64,000 nt of DNA from Psychromonas sp. psych-6C06 (GCF_002835465.1 NZ_PIZM01000006.1:248001-312000); one strand, 5' to 3'; shown: positions 17,083-26,330, counted from the first letter of the stretch. A program made the numbers and translations. The notes: generated from the letters alone by a model not told the origin.

Positions 17083-18196
17083 CATCTTATCAACTACCCC
17101 TGCGTTAAATAAAGTCCCCACAACCGTGGTGACGGGGTTCCTAGGAAGCGGTAAAACTACGTTATTAGCGAATCTGCTTAAAAAGGCAAAGGGCAAACGT
17201 ATTGCGGTGATCATGAATGAGTTTGGCGAACTAGATATCGACTCTGAACTACTGCGTACTTGTCCCTTTGAAGCGGGCGAATGTGAAGACGATGCAGCGC
17301 AATTAGTGGGTGCTGGTGATGGCAGTAGCGATGGTATTTACGAATTGGCGAATGGCTGCATTTGCTGCACCGTCGAAGAGGAATTTTTACCGGTGATGGA
17401 AAAGTTGGTTGAACGTCGCGATCAAATTGATCACATTTTAATTGAAACATCGGGGCTTGCGTTACCAAAGCCATTAGTACAAGCCTTTAACTGGCCAGGT
17501 ATTAAAGAGCACTGCACCGTAGATGCGGTGATCACCGTGGTTGATGGGCCTGCTATTGCCGCCGGGCGTTTTGCAAATGACGAAGAAAAAGTCCAAGCGC
17601 AACGCGCATTAGATGACAGTTTAGATCACGACCCAAGCCTACAAGAGTTATTGGATGATCAACTTAATTCAGCAGATTTAGTGGTGGTCAGTAAAAGTGA
17701 CCTATTAAATGAAGGGCAACAATTAAGCGTCCAAGAGGTGCTTAAAACGCGCTTACCTAATAGCGTAAAAACAGCTTATGTGAATAATGGTAATGTGCCC
17801 CTTGAAGTATTAATTGGCATCAATGCTGAATCAGAAAAGAGCATTGATGCGGTGCATAATCATCACGATCACCACCATGCACATGGTGCACATCATGATC
17901 ACGCCCATGATCACTTCGACTCGATGGTCATTTCCTTAGGCACGGTCAATGCACAAAAGTTAACGGCTTGTGTTGAAACCCTACTCAATGAATATAACTT
18001 GTTCCGCATTAAAGGCTTTGCTGCCGTTGAAGATAAACCGATGCGCCAAGTATTACAGGCGGTGGGCAAACGTTTAGACACTCATTTCGACCGTTTATGG
18101 AGCGTACAAGAAACCGCTAAAACCGAGCTGGTATTGATTGGTAAGGGATTAGATGAAGCGTCAATCACCTCACTACTCAAAACTGCAGAGGTGTAA
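17069..18196 (+). CDS. cobW: CobW-family metal-chaperone GTPase
   Basis: A 375-residue G3E GTPase. Walker A GFLGSGKTT is at 23-31. The metal-binding CxCC motif is in NGCICCTVEEE (~95-105). Base-recognition SKSD is near 210. A histidine-rich stretch at ~264-283 (HHDHHHAHGAHHDHAHDH) comes before the C-terminal CobW domain. CobW proteins are thought to deliver cobalt to the CobN chelatase. Its position directly upstream of cobN supports this. It overlaps cbiF and is seven bases from cobN. Confidence 0.94.
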   Translation: MSSNNILSTTPALNKVPTTVVTGFLGSGKTTLLANLLKKAKGKRIAVIMNEFGELDIDSELLRTCPFEAGECEDDAAQLVGAGDGSSDGIYELANGCICCTVEEEFLPVMEKLVERRDQIDHILIETSGLALPKPLVQAFNWPGIKEHCTVDAVITVVDGPAIAAGRFANDEEKVQAQRALDDSLDHDPSLQELLDDQLNSADLVVVSKSDLLNEGQQLSVQEVLKTRLPNSVKTAYVNNGNVPLEVLIGINAESEKSIDAVHNHHDHHHAHGAHHDHAHDHFDSMVISLGTVNAQKLTACVETLLNEYNLFRIKGFAAVEDKPMRQVLQAVGKRLDTHFDRLWSVQETAKTELVLIGKGLDEASITSLLKTAEV

Positions 18197-18202
18197 AACA
18201 GC

Positions 18203-21200
18203 ATGCATTTATTAGCAGCACAACCGGGTGGATTTACAGAGCAAGAGGGGATTGTCGATTTAGCACAATCACCTGCTCCGATGGTGGTGTTTAGTGCTGC
18301 TGATAGTCAGTTAACGGCGCTTTCTGCAGGTTACCAACAAGCGAGTGATGCATGTATTGAGCAATCTCCACTGGTTGATGTGCGCTTGGTCAATTGGACG
18401 CATTTATTAAAACCGGCTGCCTTTGATTTATATGAGCACAAAGTGTTGCAACACACTACCTTAGTGGTTGTGTCGTTATTAGGTGGCAAGGCTTACTGGG
18501 AATATGGCGTTGAAAGGTTGTTACATTGGGCTGAAGAGCTACCCGAGCGGACGCTTATTTTAGTGCCCGGTGATGACCATATCGATCCGCAATTAGTTGC
18601 ACTTTCAAATTGCAGTGCATCGCAACAGCAGCAGGTATGGCGATATTTTCGCGCGGGGGGAATCGAAAATAGTCAGCAGTTATTTATCTTTTTAAATCAA
18701 CACTACTTTGCACATAAACCTGTGAATGCGATTAAAGACGCGCAATTTTTACCGGTCGCACAGCTTTATAAAGCGTCGACAGAATCTTGGGTTGAAGGCC
18801 AACCTGTTGTCGCTTTGCTGTTTTACCGTAGCCATTTACAGTCGGCAAACTGTCAGATGTTTGAGCAACTGATCGCCTTGATGAGCAAGCAGGGGTTAAA
18901 TCCATTACCTATAGTGATTAGCTCCCTAAAAGATAAACAGGCGCTGGATATCGTTAACCAGTTGCTCTGTGAGCATCACTGCTCATTAATCTTAAATAGC
19001 ACCGGCTTTGCATCAAACTCGGTCAGTACACCCACTTTAAGCTCGCAACCCAACAGCTTTAAACGCCTGTTTAATAGAGATGTGCCGATTCTTCAACTGG
19101 TGTTGTCGAGTAGCACATTGCAAGACTGGACTGACTATAAACAGGGCTTACGCAGTCGTGATATTGCCATGCAGGTCGTGTTACCTGAGATGGATGGTAA
19201 AGTATTAACACGCGCGATTAGTTTCAAAAGTGAAACCTATTATGATGCCAAAACAGAGATTTCATTGGTGCAATATCAGTTGCATCCTGAGCGTGCTCTG
19301 TTTGTGATTGAGTTGGCTAAAAAGTATGTGCAGCTGGCTAAAACGGAGAATAAAAATAAACGTATCGCGCTGATCTTAGCCAATTATCCGACCAAAGATG
19401 GACGCATTGGTAACGGTGTCGGACTAGATACGCCTAATTCGACCATTAATATTTTAAAGGCTTTAAAAGCCGCTGATTATCCGGTGGGCAATGTGCCGGA
19501 CAATGGCAATCAACTGATTGAGCAGTTGCTGCAATCAGTCACCAACAATCCAAATACCTTACACCATCTTGCTTGTTGGCAAAGTTTGTCTTTAAGTGAT
19601 TATAAAAAAGCCTTTGCGACACTGCCCAGTGTTAGCCAACAAGCGATAAACGATCGCTGGGGAAGGCCCGAAGAGGATATAAAATGCCGAGATGGGCGTT
19701 TGATGATCGCTGGCATTCGTTTGGGAGAAACCTTTGTGGGCATTCAGCCTGCACGTGGTTTTAATATCGATTTATTAGCCAACTATCACGATCCAGATTT
19801 AGTACCACCGCATAACTACTTAGCCTTTTATTTTTGGCTGCGTTTTCAATACCAAGTCAACGCAGTGATTCATGTTGGGAAACACGGAAATTTAGAGTGG
19901 TTACCCGGCAAAGGCTTAGCGTTATCCAATGAGTGTTGGCCAGATGCCGTGCTGGGGCCGATGCCCCATTTTTATCCTTTTATTGTTAATGATCCAGGTG
20001 AAGGGGCGCAGGCAAAACGGCGCACTCAAGCGGTCATTATTGATCATTTAATGCCGCCCATGACCCGCGCAGAAACCTATGGTGAGTTGGCTGAATTAGA
20101 AGGGTTAGTGGATGAGTATTATCAAGCACAGGGATTAGATATTCGCCGTGAACAGTGGCTTCGTGAGCAGATATTAAGCAAGGTTCAAGATACCCATATT
20201 TTAGATGAACTAAACGATACGGCCCGTGAAGATGATGGCCAAGTGCTAGAGCAATTAGATACTTATTTGTGTGATATTAAAGAAGCGCAAATTCGTCATG
20301 GTTTGCACATATTAGGGCAACTGCCAGAGGCGCATAAAGTAGCTAATACCTTGGTGGCATTGTTACGTTTACCCCGCGGAGAAGGGGCCATTAACCAAGG
20401 CATATTGCACTGTTTAGTGGACGATTTTGCACTGCGCTGTGATGCTAACACGGCCTTTGACCCACTAACGTCAAGTCGTGAAATATGGTCAGGAGAAAAA
20501 CCGATATTACTCGCGCAAATAAGCGATGCGTTATGGCGTAGCCATGCAGATACCCGTGAACGTTTAGAGCTAGTTGCATTAGATTGGGTGCAACGCTACT
20601 TAATTGAAACGCAAGATTTACAGGCGTTAAATGCTTACCCTGCCACGCAGCAACTGTTTTTCTATGCCCAAAGTACGATTAAAAAAGCATTACAGCAAAG
20701 CGTGGAAAATGAGATGAGTGCCATCATCGATGGCTTAGCTGCTAAGTTTATCGATGCAGGCCCGAGTGGCGCACCTACCCGAGGTCGCTTAGACACCTTA
20801 CCCACTGGGCGAAATTTTTATTCTGTGGACAATCGTGCCATCCCTTCAAAAGCGGCTTGGGTTTTAGGGCAACAATCAGCGCAAGCTTTGCTTCACCGTC
20901 ATTTACAAGAGCATGGTGATTACCCGAAACAGTTAGGTTTATCGGTGTGGGGAACGGCCACAATGCGCACCGGGGGAGACGATATTGCACAGGCATTTGC
21001 ACTGATGGGTATTAAACCTATCTGGGCGCAGGGGAGCCATCGCGTTATCGATTTTGAAATTATCCCCTGCCAATTATTAGGCCGACCTCGTGTTGATGTC
21101 ACCCTACGAGTGTCGGGTTTTTTCCGTGATGCATTTGCCAATGTTATGGCGTTATTTGATGCCGCAGTGGTTGCCATTAGTGAGCTCGATGAACCGGGCA

Positions 21201-22012
21201 ATGGCAACATAATTAAACAACATATTAGTCAGCGTGAAGCACAATTGATTGCCGATGGTGTGGCGATTAGCGAGGCTAAACGTCAAGCGAGTTATCGTGT
21301 TTTTGGCTCTAAACCAGGCGCTTACGGAGCGGGTTTACAAGGGCTAATTGATGAGCGTTGCTGGGAGAAAAAAAGCGATTTAGCCGAAGCGTATCTTAAT
21401 TGGGGCGGTTACGCCTATGGCAACAGTGGTAAAGATGGCGTGCAAGCTAAAAATGCTTTTTTACATCAATTAAGTCACTTGGATGTGGTGGTGCAAAATC
21501 AAGATAACCGCGAACATGATCTTTTAGATTCCGACGATTATTACCAGTTCCAAGGTGGCATGAGCAACGCAGTACAGGTTTATTCGGGAAGTGCACCGAG
21601 TATTTATCACAGTGATCATAGTAACCCTAGCAAGCCGGTTATTCGCACCTTAAAGGAGGAGTTGAATCGCGTATTGCGTTCGCGTGTTTTAAATCCTAAG
21701 TGGATAGAAGCGATGCGCGAGCATGGTTATAAAGGCGCGTTTGAGATGGGAGCGACGGTCGATTACCTATTTGCCTATGATGCCACCACCGATCTCATTG
21801 CTGATTATCAGTATCAGCAAGTGACCGATACTTTATTGCTGGATGAAACCAATCAACAATTTCTGCGTGACAATAATCCACAAATAATGGAAGAGATGGC
21901 GGAAAGGTTAATGGAAGCGATGCAACGTGGCTTATGGCAAGCGCCAGAGCAATACCAGCAACAACTACAAGATTTGTTATTAGCGTGCGATGAGATGCAA
22001 GAGAGTAAATAG
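18203..22012 (+). CDS. cobN: Cobaltochelatase large subunit CobN
   Basis: A 1269-residue CobN/BchH family protein, the expected length. Recognisable blocks include ILANYPTKDGRIGNGVGLDTP, HVGKHGNLEWLPGKG, LPTGRNFYSVD and LSVWGTATMRTGGDD, all characteristic of CobN rather than BchH. It inserts cobalt into hydrogenobyrinate a,c-diamide, driven by an AAA+ partner. The ChlI-ChlD fusion at 6670 is the likely partner, as no cobS/cobT is in the window. The bluB start follows its stop with no gap. Confidence 0.96.
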   Translation: MHLLAAQPGGFTEQEGIVDLAQSPAPMVVFSAADSQLTALSAGYQQASDACIEQSPLVDVRLVNWTHLLKPAAFDLYEHKVLQHTTLVVVSLLGGKAYWEYGVERLLHWAEELPERTLILVPGDDHIDPQLVALSNCSASQQQQVWRYFRAGGIENSQQLFIFLNQHYFAHKPVNAIKDAQFLPVAQLYKASTESWVEGQPVVALLFYRSHLQSANCQMFEQLIALMSKQGLNPLPIVISSLKDKQALDIVNQLLCEHHCSLILNSTGFASNSVSTPTLSSQPNSFKRLFNRDVPILQLVLSSSTLQDWTDYKQGLRSRDIAMQVVLPEMDGKVLTRAISFKSETYYDAKTEISLVQYQLHPERALFVIELAKKYVQLAKTENKNKRIALILANYPTKDGRIGNGVGLDTPNSTINILKALKAADYPVGNVPDNGNQLIEQLLQSVTNNPNTLHHLACWQSLSLSDYKKAFATLPSVSQQAINDRWGRPEEDIKCRDGRLMIAGIRLGETFVGIQPARGFNIDLLANYHDPDLVPPHNYLAFYFWLRFQYQVNAVIHVGKHGNLEWLPGKGLALSNECWPDAVLGPMPHFYPFIVNDPGEGAQAKRRTQAVIIDHLMPPMTRAETYGELAELEGLVDEYYQAQGLDIRREQWLREQILSKVQDTHILDELNDTAREDDGQVLEQLDTYLCDIKEAQIRHGLHILGQLPEAHKVANTLVALLRLPRGEGAINQGILHCLVDDFALRCDANTAFDPLTSSREIWSGEKPILLAQISDALWRSHADTRERLELVALDWVQRYLIETQDLQALNAYPATQQLFFYAQSTIKKALQQSVENEMSAIIDGLAAKFIDAGPSGAPTRGRLDTLPTGRNFYSVDNRAIPSKAAWVLGQQSAQALLHRHLQEHGDYPKQLGLSVWGTATMRTGGDDIAQAFALMGIKPIWAQGSHRVIDFEIIPCQLLGRPRVDVTLRVSGFFRDAFANVMALFDAAVVAISELDEPGNGNIIKQHISQREAQLIADGVAISEAKRQASYRVFGSKPGAYGAGLQGLIDERCWEKKSDLAEAYLNWGGYAYGNSGKDGVQAKNAFLHQLSHLDVVVQNQDNREHDLLDSDDYYQFQGGMSNAVQVYSGSAPSIYHSDHSNPSKPVIRTLKEELNRVLRSRVLNPKWIEAMREHGYKGAFEMGATVDYLFAYDATTDLIADYQYQQVTDTLLLDETNQQFLRDNNPQIMEEMAERLMEAMQRGLWQAPEQYQQQLQDLLLACDEMQESK

Positions 22013-22663
22013 ATGATCAGTAAACACAGTTATACACAAGCAGAGAAACAGGCGCTTTATCGAGCGATTGCGGAGCGACGCGATATGCGTCATTTCATTG
22101 AGGCACCTTTAGAGGAGGGGCTATTAAAGCGGCTATTGAGCGTTGCGCATCAAGCGCCAAGTGTTGGTTTAATGCAGCCATGGCGTTTTATTCGCATTAC
22201 CGACCAGCAATTAAAAGTGAGCATTAAAAGCTTAGTGGAAAGTGAGAGAAATATTACCGCTGCGCAGCTCGAAGAGCGTAAAAATGAGTTTCTGAAATTA
22301 AAAGTTGAGGGAATTTTAGAGTGCGCAGAACTGCTTGTGGTAGCGCTACCCGCGGACAGAGAAAAGCATATTTTTGGGCGTAGAACGATGCCAGATATGG
22401 ATCTTGCCTCCGTTTCCTGTGCCATTCAGAACATGTGGTTAGCGGCTCGCGCCGAAGGTATTGGTTTGGGCTGGGTTTCATTGTTTGACCCCATTGAATT
22501 AGCGCAATTATTAACTATGCCTGCAGGCAGTCGACCAGTTGCAATTTTATGCACTGGTCACGTTGAAAAGTTTTATGAAAAACCGATGCTAGTGGAAGAA
22601 AATTGGATACAGCCGATTGAGATAGAAGAATTTTTGTATGAGAACCATTGGCCAATTAAATAA
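22013..22663 (+). CDS. bluB: 5,6-dimethylbenzimidazole synthase (BluB)
   Basis: A 216-residue nitroreductase-fold protein. RRDMRHF-like (ERRDMRHF), APSVGLMQPWRF and GLGWVSLFDP are BluB signatures, separating it from ordinary nitroreductases. BluB breaks down FMN with molecular oxygen to make the lower ligand base of B12. Its presence means the organism can make its own base under aerobic conditions. The ATG follows the cobN TAG directly. Confidence 0.93.
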   Translation: MISKHSYTQAEKQALYRAIAERRDMRHFIEAPLEEGLLKRLLSVAHQAPSVGLMQPWRFIRITDQQLKVSIKSLVESERNITAAQLEERKNEFLKLKVEGILECAELLVVALPADREKHIFGRRTMPDMDLASVSCAIQNMWLAARAEGIGLGWVSLFDPIELAQLLTMPAGSRPVAILCTGHVEKFYEKPMLVEENWIQPIEIEEFLYENHWPIK

Positions 22664-22694
22664 TTACATTTAAATACGATAGAGAGAGTTAACA

Positions 22695-23864
22695 ATGAGT
22701 ACAGCAGTAACCAAACAAGGGATCATGGTTTGTGGCCATGGTAGTCGCGATAAAGATGCAGAAAGAGAGTTTGCCTTAGTGGCTAGTGGTCTTAAAAAAC
22801 GCTTTCCTGAATTACCGATCGAATACGGATTTTTAGAGTATTCTGCGCCAAATATTCACATGGGCTTAAACAGTCTTATTGATCAAGGTGTTGAACATAT
22901 CTATGCGGTACCGGGTATGTTGTTTGCAGCGACACATGCTAAAAATGATATCCCTTCTGTATTAACGACTTTTGAAGAGAAAAATGCAGGTTTGAATGTC
23001 AGTTATGGTCAAGAGCTTGGCTTACAAAAGCCGATGATTGATGCTTTTCAAGCGCGTATTTATGAGTCCTTAGGCTTAGATGCTGATAACCCACCCGATG
23101 CACTTTACGATACGATGTTAGTCGTGGTTGGGCGCGGTACATCAGACAGCGAAGCGAATGCAGAAGCGGCTAAATTAACACGTATTGTCAGTGAAAACAT
23201 GGGCTTTGGTTGGGCGGATACGGTTTATTCTGGGGTCACTTATCCCTCAGTGGGAGTGGGACTCGAAAAGCTGTTAAAACTCGGTTACAAACGCATCGTG
23301 GTTGCACCTTATTTCCTTTTTACCGGACGCTTGATTAAGCGTATTTATGGTTACATTGACAAAGTTGCATCGGAAAACCCGCATGTTGAATTCTTAAAAG
23401 CGGCTTATCTACGTGATCATGAAAAAGTGATTGATGCCTTTGAACATCGTATTCGTGAAATTATGGAAGATAAACAAACGAGTGATGAGGGATTAATGCA
23501 AACCTTTAAGCGTCGACTGGCCGCAGGTGAAGTTGATGTGCACCATCATCATGCTGAATATCAAGATCCGGCACATAGTCATGCTCACGATCATAGTCAT
23601 TCTCACGATCACAGCCACGATCAGGCACATAGCCATTCTCATTCGCACAGTCATGAACACGGCCATGGACACAGCCATGATAATGTCGAACCTCATAGTC
23701 ATGGTGTTTATAAACATATCTGGCATCCATTGGGGCCAAGAACCATGATTGGTGAAGGGATCTGTAACTGCTTTATGAGCCAATTTCCGCAAGAGTTATT
23801 AGCAGAAGAGGTCGAGCGGATTAACAATGGTGTGCAGGGCGAAGCGTTAGCACATCGTAAGTAA
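22695..23864 (+). CDS. cbiX: Sirohydrochlorin cobaltochelatase CbiX, long form with His-rich tail
   Basis: A 389-residue type II chelatase with two CbiX half-domains: GIMVCGHGSRDKDAEREF in the first and VVGRGTSDSEANAEAAK in the second, each carrying the catalytic-type histidine/acid residues. Residues ~283-335 are extremely histidine-rich, with Asp/Ser/Ala between. A C-terminal GICNCFMSQFP segment has two close cysteines, where some long CbiX proteins bind an Fe-S cluster. It inserts cobalt early, into sirohydrochlorin. With CobN also present, the locus encodes two cobalt insertion routes. Confidence 0.92.
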   Translation: MSTAVTKQGIMVCGHGSRDKDAEREFALVASGLKKRFPELPIEYGFLEYSAPNIHMGLNSLIDQGVEHIYAVPGMLFAATHAKNDIPSVLTTFEEKNAGLNVSYGQELGLQKPMIDAFQARIYESLGLDADNPPDALYDTMLVVVGRGTSDSEANAEAAKLTRIVSENMGFGWADTVYSGVTYPSVGVGLEKLLKLGYKRIVVAPYFLFTGRLIKRIYGYIDKVASENPHVEFLKAAYLRDHEKVIDAFEHRIREIMEDKQTSDEGLMQTFKRRLAAGEVDVHHHHAEYQDPAHSHAHDHSHSHDHSHDQAHSHSHSHSHEHGHGHSHDNVEPHSHGVYKHIWHPLGPRTMIGEGICNCFMSQFPQELLAEEVERINNGVQGEALAHRK

Positions 23865-23874
23865 ATGTTTATCT

Positions 23875-23912
23875 CTGTTAAATTGAAGCAAGTGTCCGTT
23901 TCAATTTAACAG
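23875..23912. terminator. 13-bp hairpin after cbiX
   Basis: CTGTTAAATTGAA and TTCAATTTAACAG form a perfect 13-bp stem with a 12-base loop, 11 bases after the cbiX stop. No clear T run follows on either strand, so it may be a weak terminator or an mRNA 3'-end stabiliser. The cbiB gene starts 115 bases later. Confidence 0.45.
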
Positions 23913-24009
23913 GTTCTGCTTTACTCTGTTTGATAGCGCGAAGCCACTCACCTTGTTTCAAGCGGGCCGTTTCAGATTCGCTTTTTAATAAAGCCAACGG
24001 GTACCACAA
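23878..24009 (-). CDS. Possible 43-residue small protein or gene remnant (uncertain)
   Basis: The reverse strand holds a frame from a TTG at 24009 to TAA at 23878 with a protein-like, charged composition (ALLKSESETARLKQGEWLRA and more). There is no ATG and no clear ribosome binding site, and the stop lies inside the hairpin arm. It might be a leftover of an older gene, a small protein or chance. No function can be offered. Confidence 0.18.
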   Translation of the reverse strand: MWYPLALLKSESETARLKQGEWLRAIKQSKAEPVKLKRTLASI

Positions 24010-24027
24010 TAAAAAAATGAATCCATT

Positions 24028-24954
24028 ATGATACTGATAACGCTATTGTGTGCGCTACTGATTGATCACCTTTTGGGTGAGCCTAGGCGTTTTCACCCTC
24101 TGATTTTTTTTGGTAATTTGGCGCGCAAATTAGAGAAACGATTAAACCAAGGTAGTCACCGGAAACGTTTACTAATGGGTATCGCAGCATGGTTAATACT
24201 CGTTATACCTATCCCGTTATTGGTTGTTGCTGTTTTATCCTTTGTGCCATTTTATATCGCTTTTTTGATTAATGTTTATGTGGTTTATTGGGCAGTTGCC
24301 TTAAAAAGCTTAACTGAGCATGGCATGCAGATATACCAACCATTAACAGATAATAACCTCTCACAGGCGCAACATTACTGCGCTTATATCGTCAGTCGTG
24401 ATACCAGTGAGTTAGATGCGCAAGCGATCAGCCGTGCGACCACCGAGTCTATGCTAGAAAATGGTCACGATGGTGTTACCGCCACCCTTATCTATTTTGT
24501 CATTGGCGGTGCACCGCTGGTTATTATGCATCGATTAAGTAATACCTTGGATGCGATGTGGGGTTATCGTACGGCGCAATTTAACTATTTTGGAAAATGC
24601 AGTGCAAGAATGGATGATCTGCTTGGTTTTATCAGCGCGAAAGTCACGACTCTATTATTTGCCATCGTAGGTCTATTTAATGGCACAGCAAAAATGGCGC
24701 TATTTAATGCTTATCAACAAAGTAAAACCTATAAAAGTCATAATGGTGGCTGGGTTATGGCTGCTGGCGCGACGGTGATCAATGTCTGTTTAGGTGGTAC
24801 TGCGATCTACTTTGGAAAATCAGTTCAGTCACCACAACTTGGTCAAGGCGAGGCCGTACAAAGCAAGCATATTAAAATGAGCCTGACACTGGTGAGACAA
24901 GCGGTATGTGTGGGTTTGATCATCCTATTCTTTTTACAATGGATACTTTTTTAA
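24028..24954 (+). CDS. cbiB: Adenosylcobinamide-phosphate synthase (CbiB)
   Basis: A 308-residue membrane protein with four or five hydrophobic segments. LLCALLIDHLLGEPRRFHPLIFFG at the N-terminus, SRDTSELD, and RATTESMLENGHDGVTAT are CbiB landmarks. It joins aminopropanol phosphate (made by CobD) or threonine phosphate to adenosylcobyric acid. It starts a cbiB-cobD pair after a 163-bp spacer that holds a hairpin. Its TAA overlaps the cobD ATG. Confidence 0.94.
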   Translation: MILITLLCALLIDHLLGEPRRFHPLIFFGNLARKLEKRLNQGSHRKRLLMGIAAWLILVIPIPLLVVAVLSFVPFYIAFLINVYVVYWAVALKSLTEHGMQIYQPLTDNNLSQAQHYCAYIVSRDTSELDAQAISRATTESMLENGHDGVTATLIYFVIGGAPLVIMHRLSNTLDAMWGYRTAQFNYFGKCSARMDDLLGFISAKVTTLLFAIVGLFNGTAKMALFNAYQQSKTYKSHNGGWVMAAGATVINVCLGGTAIYFGKSVQSPQLGQGEAVQSKHIKMSLTLVRQAVCVGLIILFFLQWILF

Positions 24955-25991
24955 TGGCTATTTTACATGGTGGGCAACTCGAACGGGTGGCGACACAATT
25001 TAATATTCCTCGCGCACAATGGTTAGATCTGTCGACCGGCATTGCGCCTTACAGCTACCCAATCCCCGATATTCCCGCGCAAGCGTGGCAACAATTACCA
25101 CATATCTCTAGTCGCTTAATCGCAGTTGCTAAGGTTTATTATCAAGCGCAACATTGTTGGCCTGTTGCAGGAAGCCAGCAGTTAATCGAAAAGCTACCGC
25201 AATTATGGGAAAAGCGTTTATCCGCGAGCAGTAAAGAGATGCCCTGCAAACATGTTTACCTGCCCAAGGTTGGTTATAAAGAGCATCAACATGCATGGCA
25301 ACAAGCTGGCTACCAGCTGCACTTTTATCAACAAAGGCTACCTGAAGTATTAGCGCCCAACAGCGTGGTGGTGGTGATCAATCCTAACAATCCGCTTACC
25401 GATCAATTTACCGTTGCGCAGTTACAAGCCTTAGCTGAACGTTGCCAAACGCAGCAGGCATTACTGGTCATTGATGAAGCCTTCGCAGATATTTTTGATG
25501 CGGACTTTAGTTATGTCCCGCATTTAAGTGAGGCGCAGCAAAATGTGATTGTATTACGCTCCTTTGGTAAGTTTTTTGGATTAGCCGGATTGCGCATAGG
25601 TTTTGTTTGTAGCAGTCAATATTGGTGCGAAGTGATCCAAGAAAATATTGGACCGTGGTCAGTTAACGGCCCTGCGCTATATATTGCTGAGCAGGCATTA
25701 AGCGATACGGCGTGGCAAGTTAAACAGCAACAACGGTTGCAGGTGCAGCGTCATAAAATGCAGCAGTTATTAAGCGAGATCTGGCCAATGTATCGTATTG
25801 AAAGTAATGCCTTATTCATGACCCTGTTTACTGAATATGCACCGCTTATCTATCAACAACTTTGTCAGCACGCGGTTTATGTACGTTTGACCGATGAAAA
25901 AAATGCGCTGCGATTTGGTATTGCCGACGAGAAACAGTTACAAAAGCTGCAGGAGGTATTTATGCTATCCCGTAAAGCATTATCAAAATGA
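24954..25991 (+). CDS. cobD: Threonine-phosphate decarboxylase (CobD; CobC of Pseudomonas)
   Basis: A 345-residue PLP-dependent fold-type I aminotransferase-like enzyme. ILHGGQLERVA and DLSTGIAPYSYP at the start, NPNNPL, LLVIDEAFADIF, and the PLP lysine in RSFGKFFGLAGLRIG identify it. It makes aminopropanol phosphate for CbiB. I chose the ATG at 24954 (TAATG overlap with cbiB), not the in-frame upstream codons at 24906 or 24939 inside cbiB. The last eight codons and the TGA lie in the left end of a decayed copy of the 159-bp element. Confidence 0.93.
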   Translation: MAILHGGQLERVATQFNIPRAQWLDLSTGIAPYSYPIPDIPAQAWQQLPHISSRLIAVAKVYYQAQHCWPVAGSQQLIEKLPQLWEKRLSASSKEMPCKHVYLPKVGYKEHQHAWQQAGYQLHFYQQRLPEVLAPNSVVVVINPNNPLTDQFTVAQLQALAERCQTQQALLVIDEAFADIFDADFSYVPHLSEAQQNVIVLRSFGKFFGLAGLRIGFVCSSQYWCEVIQENIGPWSVNGPALYIAEQALSDTAWQVKQQQRLQVQRHKMQQLLSEIWPMYRIESNALFMTLFTEYAPLIYQQLCQHAVYVRLTDEKNALRFGIADEKQLQKLQEVFMLSRKALSK

Positions 25992-26266
25992 TCAACCTTG
26001 CCTGCTAAACTTTACAAGCCGAACAACCTCTAACATCAATTTCCACTTTGAACTAATACCAAATCCACTAAATAACTGTTCAATCTTACTGGTTAAAAGA
26101 AGCTATTTCAGCGTTAAAAATTTCGTAAAGGGAACAACCATTTGCATCAATTTTCGCATTGAACTAACTCCTTTTTTCTGCGTAATATTTGATCACTATA
26201 TTAGCGGAATTGGTATAACCCCTCCTTCCTGCGCAATATGTGATCACCATTATTAATGGGGGGGGA
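25966..26266 (+). repeat. Older decayed copy of the 159-bp element, split by a younger copy
   Basis: If 26057-26218 is removed, the flanks join into a recognisable but diverged copy: TGATCAACCTTGCCTG..., GAACAACCTCTAACATCAAT..., then CCTCCTTCCTGCGCAATATG and TGATCACCATTATTA, in the same order as the intact element. About 30 bases of its centre are missing. Its left end overlaps the 3' end of cobD. The ends are approximate. Confidence 0.65.
26057..26215 (+). mobile_element. 159-bp inverted-repeat element, copy 1 (nested)
   Basis: Intact 159-bp copy from TACCAAATCC to GGAATTGGTA. The two ends are imperfect inverted repeats of about 30 bases (TACCAAATCCACTAAATA against TACCAATTCCGCTAATAT). It is flanked by TAA at 26054-26056 and 26216-26218, a 3-bp target duplication. 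It has no coding capacity. By my reading it differs from copy 4 at three positions. It lies inside an older copy of itself. Confidence 0.9.
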
Positions 26267-26311
26267 TCTCACTTTTTCCTATTTCCGCAAAATATTGTTG
26301 AATCTAATTAT

Positions 26312-26330
26312 GATAATGATTATCATTTGC
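26312..26330 (+). promoter_or_regulatory. Fur box
   Basis: GATAATGATTATCATTTGC matches the 19-bp Fur consensus (GATAATGATAATCATTATC) at 16 of 19 positions by eye. It lies about 35 bp before the first ATPase gene, overlapping the expected promoter region. It suggests repression of the operon by iron-loaded Fur. Confidence 0.75.

Noticed and set aside
23493-23792. Long reverse and alternate frames over the cbiX His-rich region
   Set aside because: They arise from the repeated CAC/CAT-GA codons and are low-complexity shadows of cbiX.
24906-24953. Upstream starts for cobD inside cbiB
   Set aside because: The ATG at 24954 in a TAATG overlap fits the conserved N-terminus. Upstream codons would only translate cbiB sequence in another frame.
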